Shown here in pieces: positions 1 through 11,460 of a stretch of DNA of 64,000 bases. This stretch comes from Lathyrus oleraceus (Eukaryota; Streptophyta; Magnoliopsida; Fabales; Fabaceae), in contig NC_066581.1 of NCBI RefSeq assembly GCF_024323335.1, positions 460,867,197 to 460,931,196 on the forward strand. Direction: 5' to 3'. The stretch's first letter is position 1. Each line of letters begins with the position of its first letter. The notes under the pieces are model-generated. The model had not been told where the DNA came from, made no database searches, and saw only the letters and a list, made by a program, of their open reading frames with translations. The position numbers and the translations under genes were made by a program.

Positions 1-297
1 GAGGGAGAAATGATTATGGCTCATTAATGATGTCTAATCCCAACAGTTCGCACACAACTCGAGGAGATCTCAAGAGTCTGTTCCTTGATTACTGCTGGAC
101 AGCTGTCTAGAAGTTCCAAGGTTAGACGCAAGTCACTCCACGTGTTTTTGATTTATCTGATCTTCAGGAATACCAAACGAATGGTTCATGGAGATTTCTA
201 ACTTAGATAGCTTCTTAACTAGGTAGAAGTATCAGGGTTAGAGGCAGAATCTATTTGTTTATGTCAGAGTCTCATTTTACAACTTCAGAGGCACATT

Positions 298-3200
298 TTA
301 TTCAGGGCAGTTTTGAATGTTCAGATTTTCTAAGATAAAGAGGAATCTATCTTCAGCTAAAGGCTTAGTAAAGATATCAGCCCATTGATGATCTGTATCA
401 ATGAACTTCAATGTTACTATCCCTTTCTGAACATAGTCTCTGATAAAATGATGTTTTTTTCAATGTGCTTAGCTCTGAAGTGTAAAATGGGATTCTTACT
501 TAGACAAATGGCAGCAGTATTATCACAAAAGATAGGAATGTTACTCTCGAAGATTTGCAGATCTTCTAACTGATTCTTCATCCAGAGCATCTGAGTCGTG
601 CACAGTGATGCTGAGATATATTCTGCTTCTGCAGTGGACAGAGCGATAGTTGATTGCCTTTTGCTTGCCCAGGATATTAGATTGTTTCCCAGGAGCTGAC
701 AATTTCCAGATGTGCTTTTTCGTTCCAATCTATCTCCTGCGTAATCTGCATCACAGTAACCAGAAAGTCTATACTCTGATGTTTTCTCATACATCAGGCC
801 CAGGTTAGGAGTTCCTTTCAGATATTTGAGAATTCTCTTAACTGCAGTTAAGTGAGTTTCTCTAGGATCTGATTGGAATCTGGAACAGAGACAGACACTG
901 AAGAGAATATCAGGTCGAGTAACAGTCAAATAGAGAAGGGAGCCTATCATACCACGATAGAGCTTCTGACAAACCTTTTTACTGACTTCTTCCTTTTCAA
1001 GAATGCATATTGGATACATGGGAGTCTTTGTAGAGTTGCATTCAGCCATGTCAAATTTCTTCAGAACATCTTTTATGTATTTACTTTGATGAACGTACGT
1101 GACTTCTGAAGTTTGGTTAATTTGAATTCTCAGAAAGAACTTTAGTTCTTGCATTAAGCTCATTTCAAATTCTGCCTGCATTAACTCAAAGAATTCTTGA
1201 CACACAGAGGCGTTAGCTGAACCAAAAATGATATCATCAACGTATATCTGGCATATCATGAGATCATTGTTAAGGTTTTTACAGAAGAGTGTGGAGTCAA
1301 CTCTCCCTCTGATAAAATTGTGTTCCAGAAGAAAGTTACTTAAACGTTCATACCAAGCTCTAGGAGCTTGTTTAAGTCCATATAAAGATTTTTTAAGTTT
1401 AAAAACATGTTCTGGATAATTTGGATTTTCAAAACTTGGAGGTTGGTTGACATACACTTCTTCTGATATATAACCATTAAGGAATGCGCTCTAGACATCC
1501 ATTTGATATAATTTAATAGAATGGTTTATAGCGAAAGATGCAAGAAGACGAATAGATTCTAACCTTGCGACTGGAGCAAAGGTTTCATTGTAGTCAATAC
1601 CTTCTTGTTGACTGTTACCTTGAGCTACCAGTCGAGCTTTGTTTCTGACGACTTCTCCTTTCTCGTTCAGCTTGTTTTTGAATACCCATCTGGTTCCGAT
1701 AACGTGAGTGCCTCTGGGCTTGGGAACAAGATCCTAGACATCATTCTTTGTGAATTGATCTAACTCTTCTTGCATGGCTAGAACCCAGTCGTTATCTTGA
1801 AGTGCTTCATCACAGGACGTAGGCTCGATCAGAGACACTAGTCCCAGAGGAGTCTCTTCAGAGGTCTTGAAGGTATATCTGGTTCTGACAGGTTCGTCCT
1901 TGTTGCCCAGAATTAATTCTTCAGATATGTTAAGGCGACTTTTAGCTTTCTTTGGGATTAGTGGAAGATTAATTTCCTCAGGGTTTTGAATGGCAGTTGC
2001 TTCTAGAGCCTTGTCAGATCCTGCAAGAGTGATTTCTAAATCTGCAAAATTCTCAACCAGCTTTGACTTTTCAGGGTCAAGCTTATCGTCAAATCTGACA
2101 TGAATTGATTCCTCCACAGTTTTGGTTTCTGTATTGTATACTCTGTAGCCTTTAGAGCGTTCTGAGTATCCTAACATAATTCCTTTCTGTGCTTTGGAAT
2201 CAAACTTGTTCAGATGTTCTTTAGTGTTTAAAATAAAACAGGAGCATCCAAAAGGATGAAAATATGAAATGTTTGGTTTTCTTCCTTTACACAGTTCATA
2301 GGGAGTCTTTTCCAGAATAGGTCTTATGGAGATTCTATTCTGAATATAACACGCTGTATTTACAGCTTCGGCCCAAAAGTGCTTAGCCACATTCGTTTCA
2401 TTGATCATGGTTCTGGCCATCTCTTGGAGTGTCCTATTCTTCCTCTCTACAACTCCATTTTGTTGTGGAGTTCTAGGGCAGGAGAAATCATGGGATATTC
2501 CATTAGAGTCAAATAATTCCTCAAAAAAATTGTTTTCAAATTCACCACCATGATCACTTCTGACTCTGACAATTTTAGAGTCAAATTCTGTTTGCACTTT
2601 GGAGCAGAAACTGGTGAATACAGAGTGAGACTCACTCTTGTGTTTTAGGAATTTAACCCATGTCCAGCGACTGAAATCATCAACAATGACTAGTCCATAC
2701 TTCTTTCCATTGACTGATGCTGTTTTCACAGGACCAAATAAATCAATGTGAAGAAGTTCCAGAGGCTTAGAGGTAGTAACAATATTTTTCTTTTCAAAAG
2801 ATGTTTTTGAAAATTTTCCTTTCTAACATGCTTCACATAGAGCATCTGAAGAGAACTTCAGCTTTGGTAGGCCTCTGACTAACTCGAGTTTATTTAGCTG
2901 AGATAGTTTTCTCATGCTAATGTGGCCCAAGCGTCTATGCCATACCCATTGCTCTTCGTGAATAGACATCAGGCATTGCACGTTTTGTTCTTTTAAATCA
3001 GAAAGATTAATTTTATAGATATTGTTTTTCCTCTTGCCAGTGAATAGGACAAAACCATTGTTTTGATTTATGGCTTTACATGTTTTTTGATAAAAGATTA
3101 CATCATAACCGTTATCACTTAATTGACTGATTGATAACAGGTTATGCATTAATCCTTCTACATATAAAACATTAGATATAGAGGGAAGAGTACCATTACC

Positions 3201-3420
3201 AATAGTTCCGGAGCCTCTGATCCTTCCTTTCTGATCACCTCCGAAACCAACGTATCCAACATCTTTAAGTTCCAGGCTTTGGAACATAGACCTTCTTCCC
3301 GTCATGTGTCGTGATCATCCAGAGTCCAGGTACCATGACTGGTGTTTGAACTTTGCTGCATAGGATATCTGCAACATAAACAATCTTATCTTTTGGTACC
3401 CAGAGTCTCTTGGGTCCTTT
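298..3420 (-). pseudogene. SIRE copy 1 pol pseudogene (protease-integrase-RT-RNase H)
   Basis: This is the polyprotein that would process, integrate and reverse-transcribe the element. In one frame I see the protease motif, a GAG-pre-integrase region with HRRLGHIS, the integrase core (DDFSRWTWVKF, VRSDHGGEFEN), RT (SLYGLKQAPRAWYERL, YVDDIIFGS) and RNase H (DADYAGDR, KHIE). It is broken by a stop in the protease motif (DSG followed by TGA, where copy 2 has Cys), and by stops near 2823, 1734 and 1486. A frameshift near a T-run at about 450-470 follows. The intact relative is at 45505-48627. The upstream limit is approximate because the frame overlaps gag. Confidence 0.9.
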
Positions 3421-5073
3421 ATGATTAGTTTTCCCAGAGTTTCTGATTACCTTGGGTTTTCTAGCATTATCAAATTTTTGTTCTTGTGTGTGTGTATAGT
3501 GATATGAAAAAGGGGATTTAGGTTGGTCACTAGTAGAAGTTTTATCTTCCTTAGGATCATACCCAATTCCTCTTCTATTGTTCTGACTGACTCCATAAAT
3601 CATGGATGCCATAACACTCCTTCCTATCCCATTTTTCAGAAACTTTTGAAATGCCTTTTCATATTTATAAATTATCGTGTTTGAAGTTTGTGGAGCTTGA
3701 GATAACGCTTCTTCCAGTTTTGAACAATTTTTCTTTGCAGCATTTCTTTCTAAGGTTAAAATTTTGTTTTCATCTTTTAGTTTTGAAATAGTTATCTCAA
3801 GTTTGTCACACTCTTCAAACTTATCTTCAAGGCAATCTTTTACAGCTTTAAATTTTTGTTTCAGTTTCTGATATGAGCTAAGAGTTTCAGACAAGCATGA
3901 TTCTAAGTCAGATCTAGAGAGTTCAGAAAATACCTCTTCTGATTCAGTTTCTTCATCTGAGGTGTTATTGGATGTGGTAGCCATGAACGCTACATTGGCC
4001 TGTTCATCAGAGTCAGATTCTGATGAGTCAGACTCGCTATCATCCCAGGTAGCCATTAATCCCTTTTTGGTTCTGAGGGAATTTTTCTTGAAGCTCTCTT
4101 TTCTGGAACTGTCTTTCTTTAACTTGGGGCATTCATTCCTGTAGTGACCTGTTTCTTTACATTCATAACAAATAACATCTTTGTTAGTTTTACCTTTAGA
4201 CGTTGATTCTGATCGATCCCCTCTGGGTCTTGGTCTCCTGAAGTTATTATTCCTCTTCTTCCAGAGTTGTTTAATTCTTCTGGTTAGGAGGGACAATTCT
4301 TCTTCATCATCAGAATCTTCCTGTTCAGAGTCATCAGCATCTTCTGTTTCGGCCTGGAATGCTTTGTTTCTGTCAGATTTGCGTCTTTCAGATCTGGACT
4401 TTAATGCTACAGACTTGTTCTTCTTCTGAGGCTCATATTCCTCTAGTTCTATCTCATGGCTTCTAAGGGAACTGACAAGCTCTTCAAGACTGATGTTGTT
4501 CAGATCCTTTGACAGCTTCAGAGCAGTGACCATGGGTCTCCACTTCTTGGGCAAGCATTTGACTATCTTTTTGACGTGGTCTGCAGTTGTGTATCCTTTG
4601 TCTAGAACTTTGAGACCTGCAATAAGAGTTTGGAATCTAGAGAACATTACCTCTATGGCTTCGTCATCCTCCATTTTGAAGGCTTCATACTTCTGGATTA
4701 GAGCCAGAGCCTTTGTTTCTTTGACCTGAGAGTTTCCTTCATGAGTCATCTTTAGAGAGTCAAGTATATCTTTAGCTGTTTCCCTGTTGGTGATTTTTTC
4801 ATACTCATTATAGGATATGGCATTGAGAAGTATCGTTCTGGCTTTGTGATGATTCTTGTATTCGCGTTTCTGATCATCTGTCATCTTACTTCTGGGAACT
4901 TCAACTCCAGCATTAGTTACAGGAGGTTTGTATCCATCTGTGACAATGTCCCAGAGATCAGCGTCATAGCCTAGAAAGAAACTTTCAATTCTATCTTTCC
5001 AGTAATCGAATTTCTCTCCATCAAAGACAGGAGGCTTAGCATTGTAACTGTCTCTTTCGTTTGTCTGGGCCAT
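3265..5073 (-). CDS. SIRE copy 1 gag (602 aa, open)
   Basis: This is the capsid/nucleocapsid protein that packages element RNA in cytoplasmic particles. The N-terminus (KPPVFDGEKFDYWKDRIESF) and the following 200 residues match the copia gag fold (UBN2-like). A basic/acidic stretch leads to one CCHC zinc knuckle (CYECKETGHYRNEC) near residue 300. A Ser/Asp/Glu-rich segment and a coiled-coil-like stretch follow, then a tail with GPKRLWVPKDK. The ATG lies about 80 nt downstream of the primer site. The frame stays open although pol is dead. The last ~113-155 nt overlap pol in another frame, as in copy 2, so the overlap is a family trait and not damage. Confidence 0.9.
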   Translation of the reverse strand: MAQTNERDSYNAKPPVFDGEKFDYWKDRIESFFLGYDADLWDIVTDGYKPPVTNAGVEVPRSKMTDDQKREYKNHHKARTILLNAISYNEYEKITNRETAKDILDSLKMTHEGNSQVKETKALALIQKYEAFKMEDDEAIEVMFSRFQTLIAGLKVLDKGYTTADHVKKIVKCLPKKWRPMVTALKLSKDLNNISLEELVSSLRSHEIELEEYEPQKKNKSVALKSRSERRKSDRNKAFQAETEDADDSEQEDSDDEEELSLLTRRIKQLWKKRNNNFRRPRPRGDRSESTSKGKTNKDVICYECKETGHYRNECPKLKKDSSRKESFKKNSLRTKKGLMATWDDSESDSSESDSDEQANVAFMATTSNNTSDEETESEEVFSELSRSDLESCLSETLSSYQKLKQKFKAVKDCLEDKFEECDKLEITISKLKDENKILTLERNAAKKNCSKLEEALSQAPQTSNTIIYKYEKAFQKFLKNGIGRSVMASMIYGVSQNNRRGIGYDPKEDKTSTSDQPKSPFSYHYTHTQEQKFDNARKPKVIRNSGKTNHKGPKRLWVPKDKIVYVADILCSKVQTPVMVPGLWMITTHDGKKVYVPKPGT

Positions 5074-5141
5074 AGTTTTTCTCGTTCTGGATCTCTCTAC
5101 ACGGTTAAGTGTTTGATTGGAAAATCAATAACAGAGCCGAA

Positions 5142-5153
5142 GCTCTGATACCA
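5142..5153 (-). other. Primer binding site, initiator tRNA-Met (SIRE copy 1)
   Basis: On the minus strand TGGTATCAGAGC follows the LTR end by two bases. It is complementary to the 3' end of plant initiator tRNA-Met and primes minus-strand DNA synthesis. Confidence 0.92.
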
Positions 5154-5155
5154 AT

Positions 5156-6206
5156 TGAAGGTGAGAAAAACAAGAAAGGGGGGGTTTGAATTGTTTTGGA
5201 AAGTAAGCGCTTTTTGCAAAATAAAATCACACAGGATTTTATACTGGTTTGCTTATAACACAAAGCTACTCCAGTCCACCCGGCCAAGGTGATTTCGCCT
5301 TCAACAAGGACTTAATCCACTAATCTTGAAAGATTCTTACAACCAATGTCTAAGAGAAAGATCTCTTAGTCCTCTCAAGTATACAGACTGCGCAGAGTCA
5401 CTTGAGGAATTAAAACAATTGAGATAAAAACATAATTTGTAATCTAGAGTGCTTCTAGGATAAAGCAAGTATTACAGCAATTAGAGCAGATAAGAAGTTT
5501 CACGTTATGAGCAAAAGCTCGTGAATGATTAGAGAGAGAGTAGAGTAATTCTGTGTGTTCAGGTGTTTCTCTCAATGAGGTTCGCCGTTCTTTATATAGA
5601 GGTGAAAAACGACCGTTTGTAGTGATGGCAGATATTTAGTCTTGATGAGAGTTTAATGCCATAACTTCGTTGTTTCTTGCCAGAACAAGTTTGTCTCCGT
5701 GAATAACTTCTTTCCAAATATAGTTTCTTTCCATTTGAAGTTGAAGTTACCGTTACTCTTTCTGGATAAGGAAATCCATTATCAGAGTCTGCGTTACTCT
5801 GTTAATCTGAGATCTTGAGATGAGGCTTCAGAGCTTCTGATAGTCCTGATCTTTTAGATTTTCAGTGTTGTCTTTGGATGACGTTGAGACTTCTGGAATT
5901 CTGATATACCGTTGCTCAGAGTCAGAACTTCTAGAGCGCGCTTCTTCTTCAGATGCTTCTGATATTCTGATATGCTGTTTTGCTCAGAGTCAGAACTTCT
6001 AGAGCGCGTTTCTACTTCAGATGCTTCTGATCTTCTGGTAATTTGTATCTGATTTGATTCTGTATCTGATGACGCGATCAGATTCCTTTCTTCTTGTTTA
6101 GAGTCTTGCACACTTAGAAACTTTTCGTTAGAGTGCCATTTTTGGTTTCATCCTTTGTTATCATCAAAATCCTGGAATCTGTTGTAGAACTATTTTTGTT
6201 CTTACA
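5156..6206 (-). repeat. 5' LTR of SIRE copy 1 (1051 bp)
   Basis: The LTR begins TGTAAGAAC and ends ACCTTCA on the minus strand. It aligns with the LTR at 50352-51452 but differs by many substitutions and indels, including a G-run of 7 instead of 14. A TATA-like TCTATATAAA lies at 5591-5600. The U3 holds two direct repeats of about 70 bp (around 5906-6050) sharing a core that reads cagagtcagaacttctagag. Confidence 0.9.
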
Positions 6207-6211
6207 AGAGC

Positions 6212-6711
6212 ATGATCGTTTTTATGGTATTATATGTAGATGACATATTACTCATTGAAAACGATGTCCCTACCCTACAACAAGTAAAGTCTTGGTTGGG
6301 GAAATGCTTTTCTATGAAGGACCTAGGTGAAGCAGCCTATATATTAGGAATAAGAATCTATAGAGATAGATCATAAAAACTGCTTGGCCTAAGTCAGAGT
6401 ATATGCATAGACAAAGTGTTGAGACGTTTTAATATGCATGATTCCAAGAAAGGATTCATGCCTATGCAACATAACATGTGTCTATTAAAAACACAATCCC
6501 CTTCAACTTAGGAAGAAAGGGATCACATGAATAAGATTCCATATGCATCTGCAATAGGATCTATCATGTATGCCATGTTATGTACTCGACCAGATGTATC
6601 GTATGCTTTAAGTGCAACGAGTAGGTACCAATCTAATCCTGGTGATGCTCATTGGGTAGCTGTCAAGAATATCCTTAAGTATTTGAGAAGGACTAAAGAC
6701 TCATTCTTGAT
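6212..6711 (+). pseudogene. Ty1/copia reverse transcriptase fragment (older element)
   Basis: This is the RT C-terminal part of a + strand copia element of a different lineage from SIRE. Visible are LYVDDILLI with the catalytic YVDD, LGEAAYILG, and the connection region PYASAIGSIMYAMLCTRPDV and NILKYLRRTKDSFLI. Stops occur near 6375 and 6510. The SIRE element removed or displaced the upstream part. The frame continues exactly at 8606 once the solo LTR and its TTGAT duplication are taken out, so both insertions hit one older element. Confidence 0.88.
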
Positions 6712-7020
6712 TATCGCAACCTGAAAAATGGAATGCGAAAAAAAAAACAATCGGCGAAGAAAGACAGGAGAGTCGCCACCGTGCGTTATTTATCCCAAAG
6801 GAGGGAAAGGAAACGCTCGAAGTAAACCTGGGAAAAGGAAAGGACAAGACAGGGTCTCGCAACCAAATCTTGGGTTCGGGAGTCGATTATGCGAAGGGAA
6901 GGTATTAGCACCCCTACGCATCCGTAGTACTATACGGGATCCACTTTTGTAGTTCTTGTCTAAAGGGTGTGGGTTTATCTAATGTGTTATTTACTAAAAA
7001 AAAGGGTCAAAAGAAAATGA

Positions 7021-7196
7021 CTCGCACAGATGTCGCATCCACTGCATACGTATCTCATCTGAATATGAGAATCAGAGTCTTCGTAGCTCGGCTACCTAGG
7101 GGTTAAGGGTAATTGTGCTCGCTAAGACATCGCGTCTTATGCCTACGTATCTCATCTGAAATGAGAATCAGATCAAGCCGTAGTTCGGCTAACTGC
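7021..7196 (-). other. Two copies of the Ogre LTR double-hairpin module
   Basis: Copy one has hairpin 2 stem TCTCAT/ATGAGA (7053-7070) with loop CTGAAT and an outer TACG/CGTA pairing. Copy two has hairpin 1 stem AAGAC/GTCTT (7124-7138, loop ATCGC) and hairpin 2 stem CTCAT/ATGAG (7151-7165, loop CTGAA). See findings for the covariation. Confidence 0.7.
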
Positions 7197-8180
7197 GGGG
7201 TTATGGATTGGGTTTTGGACGAACGACGTTACTACGCAATCTACCAGATGCTCGACCTTTGGAGACTTACTCGCCTGTAGTAGAAGGAGTTAACGTGTTC
7301 TTAGGAGAAGAAAAATCAATGAGTTGGTAGGGTTAGGGATGCTCATGCAAAAGGGAAATCCTAGACGAAGGAACCTGCATAAAGTAAACACACAAAACAT
7401 TGCCTCCTATCGAGGTCTTCCAGCTAAGAAAGCGGTAAAAATACGGGAAAATGTAAAAGTACCACACGGATAAAGATCCGAAGTAACAGTAATTAACGGA
7501 ACAAGGAAACCCTGAGATCCTCCCAAGCTAACACCATCAAAGAAAGTGAGTCAGTACAGGTAATCGAAATGAAACCTCCAGGCGGTATCCCACAAATAAA
7601 GTGGAACACCAGGCAAACCATCTCTGCAAGAGTCATATGAGCCCTCACAAAACAAAACTCAACAAACAGGTTAGAGAAACAAAATAGGATAACCAAGAGT
7701 TGCCCCCAAATCAAAATGTAACCACATGAATCATGCCATTAAAATTCACAAAAAGCTCACAAAAAGCAACCAAGGGTAGGAGGCCTAAACCTCTTGTCAA
7801 ACACATGCATCAAAAGGGTATCAAATTCACCCATAATACCTCATACATTTAGAGCATTCAAATTAAAGGCATAAAGATGATGGATATAGGGCAAACCTGA
7901 TTGGAGAGATCGGTTGAAATCAAATGGCACGGCTGGATTTGCAAATCAATGTTAGGGTTTGCTTGAGCTAAAAGTGTGTGAGTCATAATGAACCTTTCAG
8001 AGTTGCCTAGAGGTTGCTGCAGATTAATTCTCACTCTCTCTGTCTAGGTTTCTCTTCAGGTTTTGTCCAAGGAAACCTCAGAGTGTTTTGCTTCTCTTCC
8101 TTTTTCTGTCTGTTCTCCCTTTTTTATAACCTGATTTTCATGGCTTTGTGGGCTCAAATGAGAGAGGTCCAAGTCTGAGA

Positions 8181-8318
8181 TTTTTTCTTTTATTTATTTA
8201 TTTATTTATTTATTTTATTTATTTATTTAATTTTTTTTTTGTTTTTGTTTTTGTTTTTTTTTTGTTTTCCGTTTTTTTTTGTTTTTTTTTTGTTTTGTTT
8301 TTTTGTTTTTTTTTGTTT
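8181..8318. repeat. Low-complexity T-rich tract in solo LTR
   Basis: TTTA repeats followed by long T-runs broken by G or C. The same tract, with different lengths, is at 33590-33672 and 54030-54156, which marks it as a fast-changing part of this LTR family. Confidence 0.9.
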
Positions 8319-8605
8319 TGTATAACACGTGGGCTTCGCCTAGCGAGCATGACAACTCATGAACAAACCTCTGCTCCTTCAAGATTAACGTTTTGACTGA
8401 CGAATAGACCCCTGTTGGAAGTAACTCAAGTCTTTCCCTTGTGTTGACTGATCATCTAAATAGAACCCACAAAGTGTCCTGGATGATGTTCAAGCTTCTT
8501 GGAGCTAATCCCGATTGACATGATGAAATGCAATGTATCTAATGTTAAATGACCTAAAAATGAATGCGTGAATAAGGAGGGCAAATTTTGGGGTGTTACA
8601 TTGAT

Positions 8606-9110
8606 ATATGGAGGTCAGGAAGAACTGGCTATAATTGGATACACCGATGCTAGCTTCCAGACAAATAAGGATGACTTTAGATCACAGTCTGCTTATGTGT
8701 TTTGCTTAAACGATGGCGCTGTGAGCTGGAAAAGTTCAAAGCAAGATACAGTTGCTGATTCTACAGCCGAGACCGAGTATATTGTTGCCTCAAGTGCAGC
8801 AAAGGAAGCTGTTTAGATCAAAAAGTTCATTAGTGAACTTGGCATGGTTCCTAACATTGTGGATCCTATTGATCTCTATTGTGATAACAATGGTGCTATC
8901 GCACAAGCTAAGGAACCTAGATCTCACCAATGATCCAAACACATACTTAGGCGTTATCGCCTCATTCGAGAGATAATAAATAGAGGAGATGTGAAAATAT
9001 GCAGAGTACATACACTTGACAATATTGCTGACCCACTGACAAAGCCTCTTGCGCAGCAGAAGCATGATGTCCATACTAGATCTATGGGCATTAGGGGTAT
9101 GTCTGATTGA
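8606..9110 (+). pseudogene. Ty1/copia RNase H and pol C-terminus (older element)
   Basis: This continues the RT fragment of 6212-6711 after the solo LTR. RNase H motifs are present: GYTDASFQ, SWKSSKQDTVADSTAETEY, DLYCDNNGAIAQAKEPRSH and the terminal NIADPLTKPLAQ. A TAG replaces the Trp of the usual EAVWIK, and a further stop or frameshift lies near 8930. The purine-rich agtgggaga just before 9131 is the likely polypurine tract. Confidence 0.88.
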
Positions 9111-9130
9111 CTCTAGTGCTAGTGGGAGAT

Positions 9131-10490
9131 TGTTGGTGTAAGCCCTAGAGGCCAATACTTTTGGTACTTGTATCGAATTATTTATTAATAATAAAAGGCT
9201 TTTTCTTTATTATGTTTGTTTAATAAAGTCCCTAGAATAGTTAGTCCGTTTAATTTATCAAGTGTGACTTAATCATGAGATCACATTAAACATAAGGACA
9301 CTATTCTTAAAGTATTTGTAGTCGAGCTTTATTGTGAAGTGGGATAACATTAAAGCATAAAGACTATTATGTATATAGACTGATGATCACATCTCATGGA
9401 TCATGGATAAGGAGTTATCAATTCTTAAACATAGGTGTGAATATTAAGAGTAATATTTATACTGGATTGATCCGCTATGAGAATACTGTATAGAATGTTA
9501 TGTAAAGTGTCATAAGTTATTCTCATGGTGATAATGGTGTATACCACCCTTTGACCTGAAACCACTATGGACCCTAGATGTAGAGTCGAGTGCCTTGTTG
9601 CTGATCAAACGTTATCCGTAACTGGATGACCATAAAGAAAGTTGATGGGTACTCCACGAAGCATGCTAAGGGACATGAGTGACCTAGATGGAATTTGCCC
9701 ATCCTGCATAACAGGATAAATGTCTATAGGCCCAATATTGAACTGGACAAGGATGACACAGTCTATGCCTTGTGTTCAATATAGACATAAGGGCAAAATG
9801 GTAATTATACACATAAGTATTATCACAGAAGGATTTGTCAGATCACATGACATTTTCGTGTCTTGGGTAGCAGTGATGTGTTGCTAGATACCGCTCACTA
9901 TTTATCATGTTAAATGCGTGATTTAATATAATTGCCAATGCCGTGAAAACCTATAGGGTCACACACAAAAGGACGGATTGATGAGAGATAAAGTAACTAA
10001 GGAACATCGTAAGGTATGGTGCACTTAAGTGAATTGTAGAACATTGTAAGGTACGGTGTACTTAAGTAAAATACGAAATATGGTAAGGTACCACGCGCTT
10101 AAGTGATTTTGGCATATTATAAGATATGGGCCACATACACTTAAGTGGGCTTTTTAGCTTGCAGCCCACACAAGTGGTTCTATAAATAGAACCCTTGTGC
10201 AGAAGCATTTGAGTAGTTGTAATTTTCGTTTCTCTCTCTCTCTCTCACTCAAAGCCTTCATTCGTAGCAGCTAGCACTGAGATTGAAGGAATCCGTTCGT
10301 GTTGACTGAGTAAAGGTGTTGTCATCATTCAACGTTTGTGATCGCTCTGTAGATCTGCATTAAAGGTTTCAATCGTCACAAGAGGTAACGATCTATCACT
10401 GATCATGCCCATTCGTAAGGATCACTAAAGGAGAAAATTTTAAATATCATTGCGTTTTGGATCGCTATTCTCCTTCAAAAACAACCAACA
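9131..10490 (+). repeat. 3' LTR of the older copia element (1360 bp)
   Basis: The ends are perfect short inverted repeats, TGTTGG and CCAACA. It follows the pol stop and polypurine tract. A CT-rich stretch at about 10230-10246 follows the TATA box. The next five bases (aatct) are the predicted target duplication; the partner lies off-window. Confidence 0.82.
10181..10189 (+). promoter_or_regulatory. TATA box in copia LTR
   Basis: TATAAATAG in the LTR, followed within about 50 bp by a CT-rich stretch, typical of a plant LTR promoter. It marks the probable U3/R border. Confidence 0.6.
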
Positions 10491-10835
10491 AATCTGTATT
10501 TTCTACCATGAACTACGAAACTCTGATATTCTCATTGCACTATGAGAATACGTAGGCACGAGGGTCTGAATCCTTGGCGAGCACACTGATTTAAAACTTA
10601 TTTTCCCCTATCACAAGTAACTTTCAGATAGCAACGTCCATCCACGCAAAGAACAATGAAAGCGGTTCCCGTTGAGTACAACGGATATGAGGGTGCTAAT
10701 ATCTTTTCCTTGCATAATCGACTCCCGAATCTACTCTTGGTTGTGAAGACCATTTTTAGAAGTTTTATCGATATTTTCCCTTTCCTTGGAATAAATAAAG
10801 TTCGGTGGCGATTCTATATTTTTCGCGACGCGACA
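10491..10835 (+). repeat. Decayed terminal part of an Ogre-family LTR
   Basis: In reverse complement this resembles the terminal 350 bp of the Ogre LTRs here: the structured module, a stretch like gtattagcacccctacgcat, the ggtggcga...ct decoy, and a terminal gcgaca. It ends CA at 10835 and no primer site follows, so it is probably a 3' LTR end. The copia element inserted into it; the rest is off-window or lost. Confidence 0.7.
10505..10590 (+). other. Ogre LTR hairpin module, diverged copy
   Basis: The stem ATTCTCAT/ATGAGAAT encloses TGCACT, with an outer CTACG/CGTAG pairing. The same architecture lies in the younger LTRs with other stem sequences. Confidence 0.6.
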
Positions 10836-10974
10836 TGGATGCCAAATAAAATGTAGAAAAAAAATTAGATTATAAAATGGGTAATGTTAAAAATAAATTT
10901 ATTAGTTTAGTGGCAATGCGTCTTATGGTGTAAGGTGATCAAAGAGATTTTGACATTGAATGATATAGTGTCTA

Positions 10975-11460
10975 AGACATCTCTTGTAAGTTATACCATG
11001 AGCAATTATAATCTATGATCGTCATAGACACACTTTTAATATAAAGGAAACACATGACCATAACAAAGGGAGGTCGAATGGAGACTATCAGGTCCAACTG
11101 AATAGAGGTTGGTGTGACTGTGACAAGTTTCAAGCCTTCCGTATGCCTTTCTCCCATGTCATTGGGACATGTTCATATACTCGCTATGACGCTTTCGATG
11201 TTTACAAAATTATAAATATTTTCAATGTGTACAACAATAGCTTCCCGGTGGTAGCATTGGAAAATTATTGGCCTACATATCAAGGGAACATGATTTGGCA
11301 GAACGAAAAATATGCGCCGGAAGAAAAAGGGTCGCCCCAACAGAGCGAATTAGAACAAAAATGAATATAGCTGATAAAATGGTAAGATTATGTGGTATAT
11401 GCCGTCAACCCAGACACAATCGGACAAATTATTCCAATGTTGGAGCAAGTTCTACATGAT
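10975..11460 (+). pseudogene. Mutator-like (MULE) transposase C-terminal fragment
   Basis: The C-terminus of a MuDR-type transposase. I see the SWIM-like zinc finger start (LNRGWCDCDKFQAFRMPFSH), then FNVYNNSFPVVALENYWPTY and the family tail, including the zinc-knuckle-like ICRQPRHNR after a frameshift near 11320. The third SWIM cysteine is Phe (MPFSH) and the knuckle Cys is Tyr, so metal binding is lost. No terminal inverted repeats were found. Confidence 0.82.

Larger units (their letters stand above)
1..6206 (-). mobile_element. SIRE-lineage Ty1/copia element, copy 1, left end outside window
   Basis: Reading on the minus strand, the element has a 5' LTR (5156-6206), an initiator-Met tRNA primer site, an open gag frame, a broken pol and a 3' noncoding tail (1-297); the 3' LTR lies beyond the window. 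It is the same family as the element at 44095-51452. Its right end, reading cttaca on the + strand, abuts an older + strand copia RT gene, so the predicted target duplication is agagc at 6207-6211; the other copy is off-window. Several stops in pol show it is dead. Confidence 0.93.
6712..8600 (-). repeat. Solo LTR of an Ogre-family element (1889 bp)
   Basis: It is flanked by perfect TTGAT duplications (6707-6711 and 8601-8605). The left end reads tatcgcaacc, where its relatives have tgtcgcaacc; the right end is gggtgttaca. It matches the Ogre B LTRs (32095-33811, 52549-54292) throughout, including two hairpin modules and a T-rich tract. There is no internal region, so LTR-LTR recombination deleted the rest of the element. 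Confidence 0.93.

Noticed and set aside
8148..8396. Phe-rich hydrophobic ORF (also near 54003-54215)
   Set aside because: It is a translation of the T-rich low-complexity tract in the LTR.
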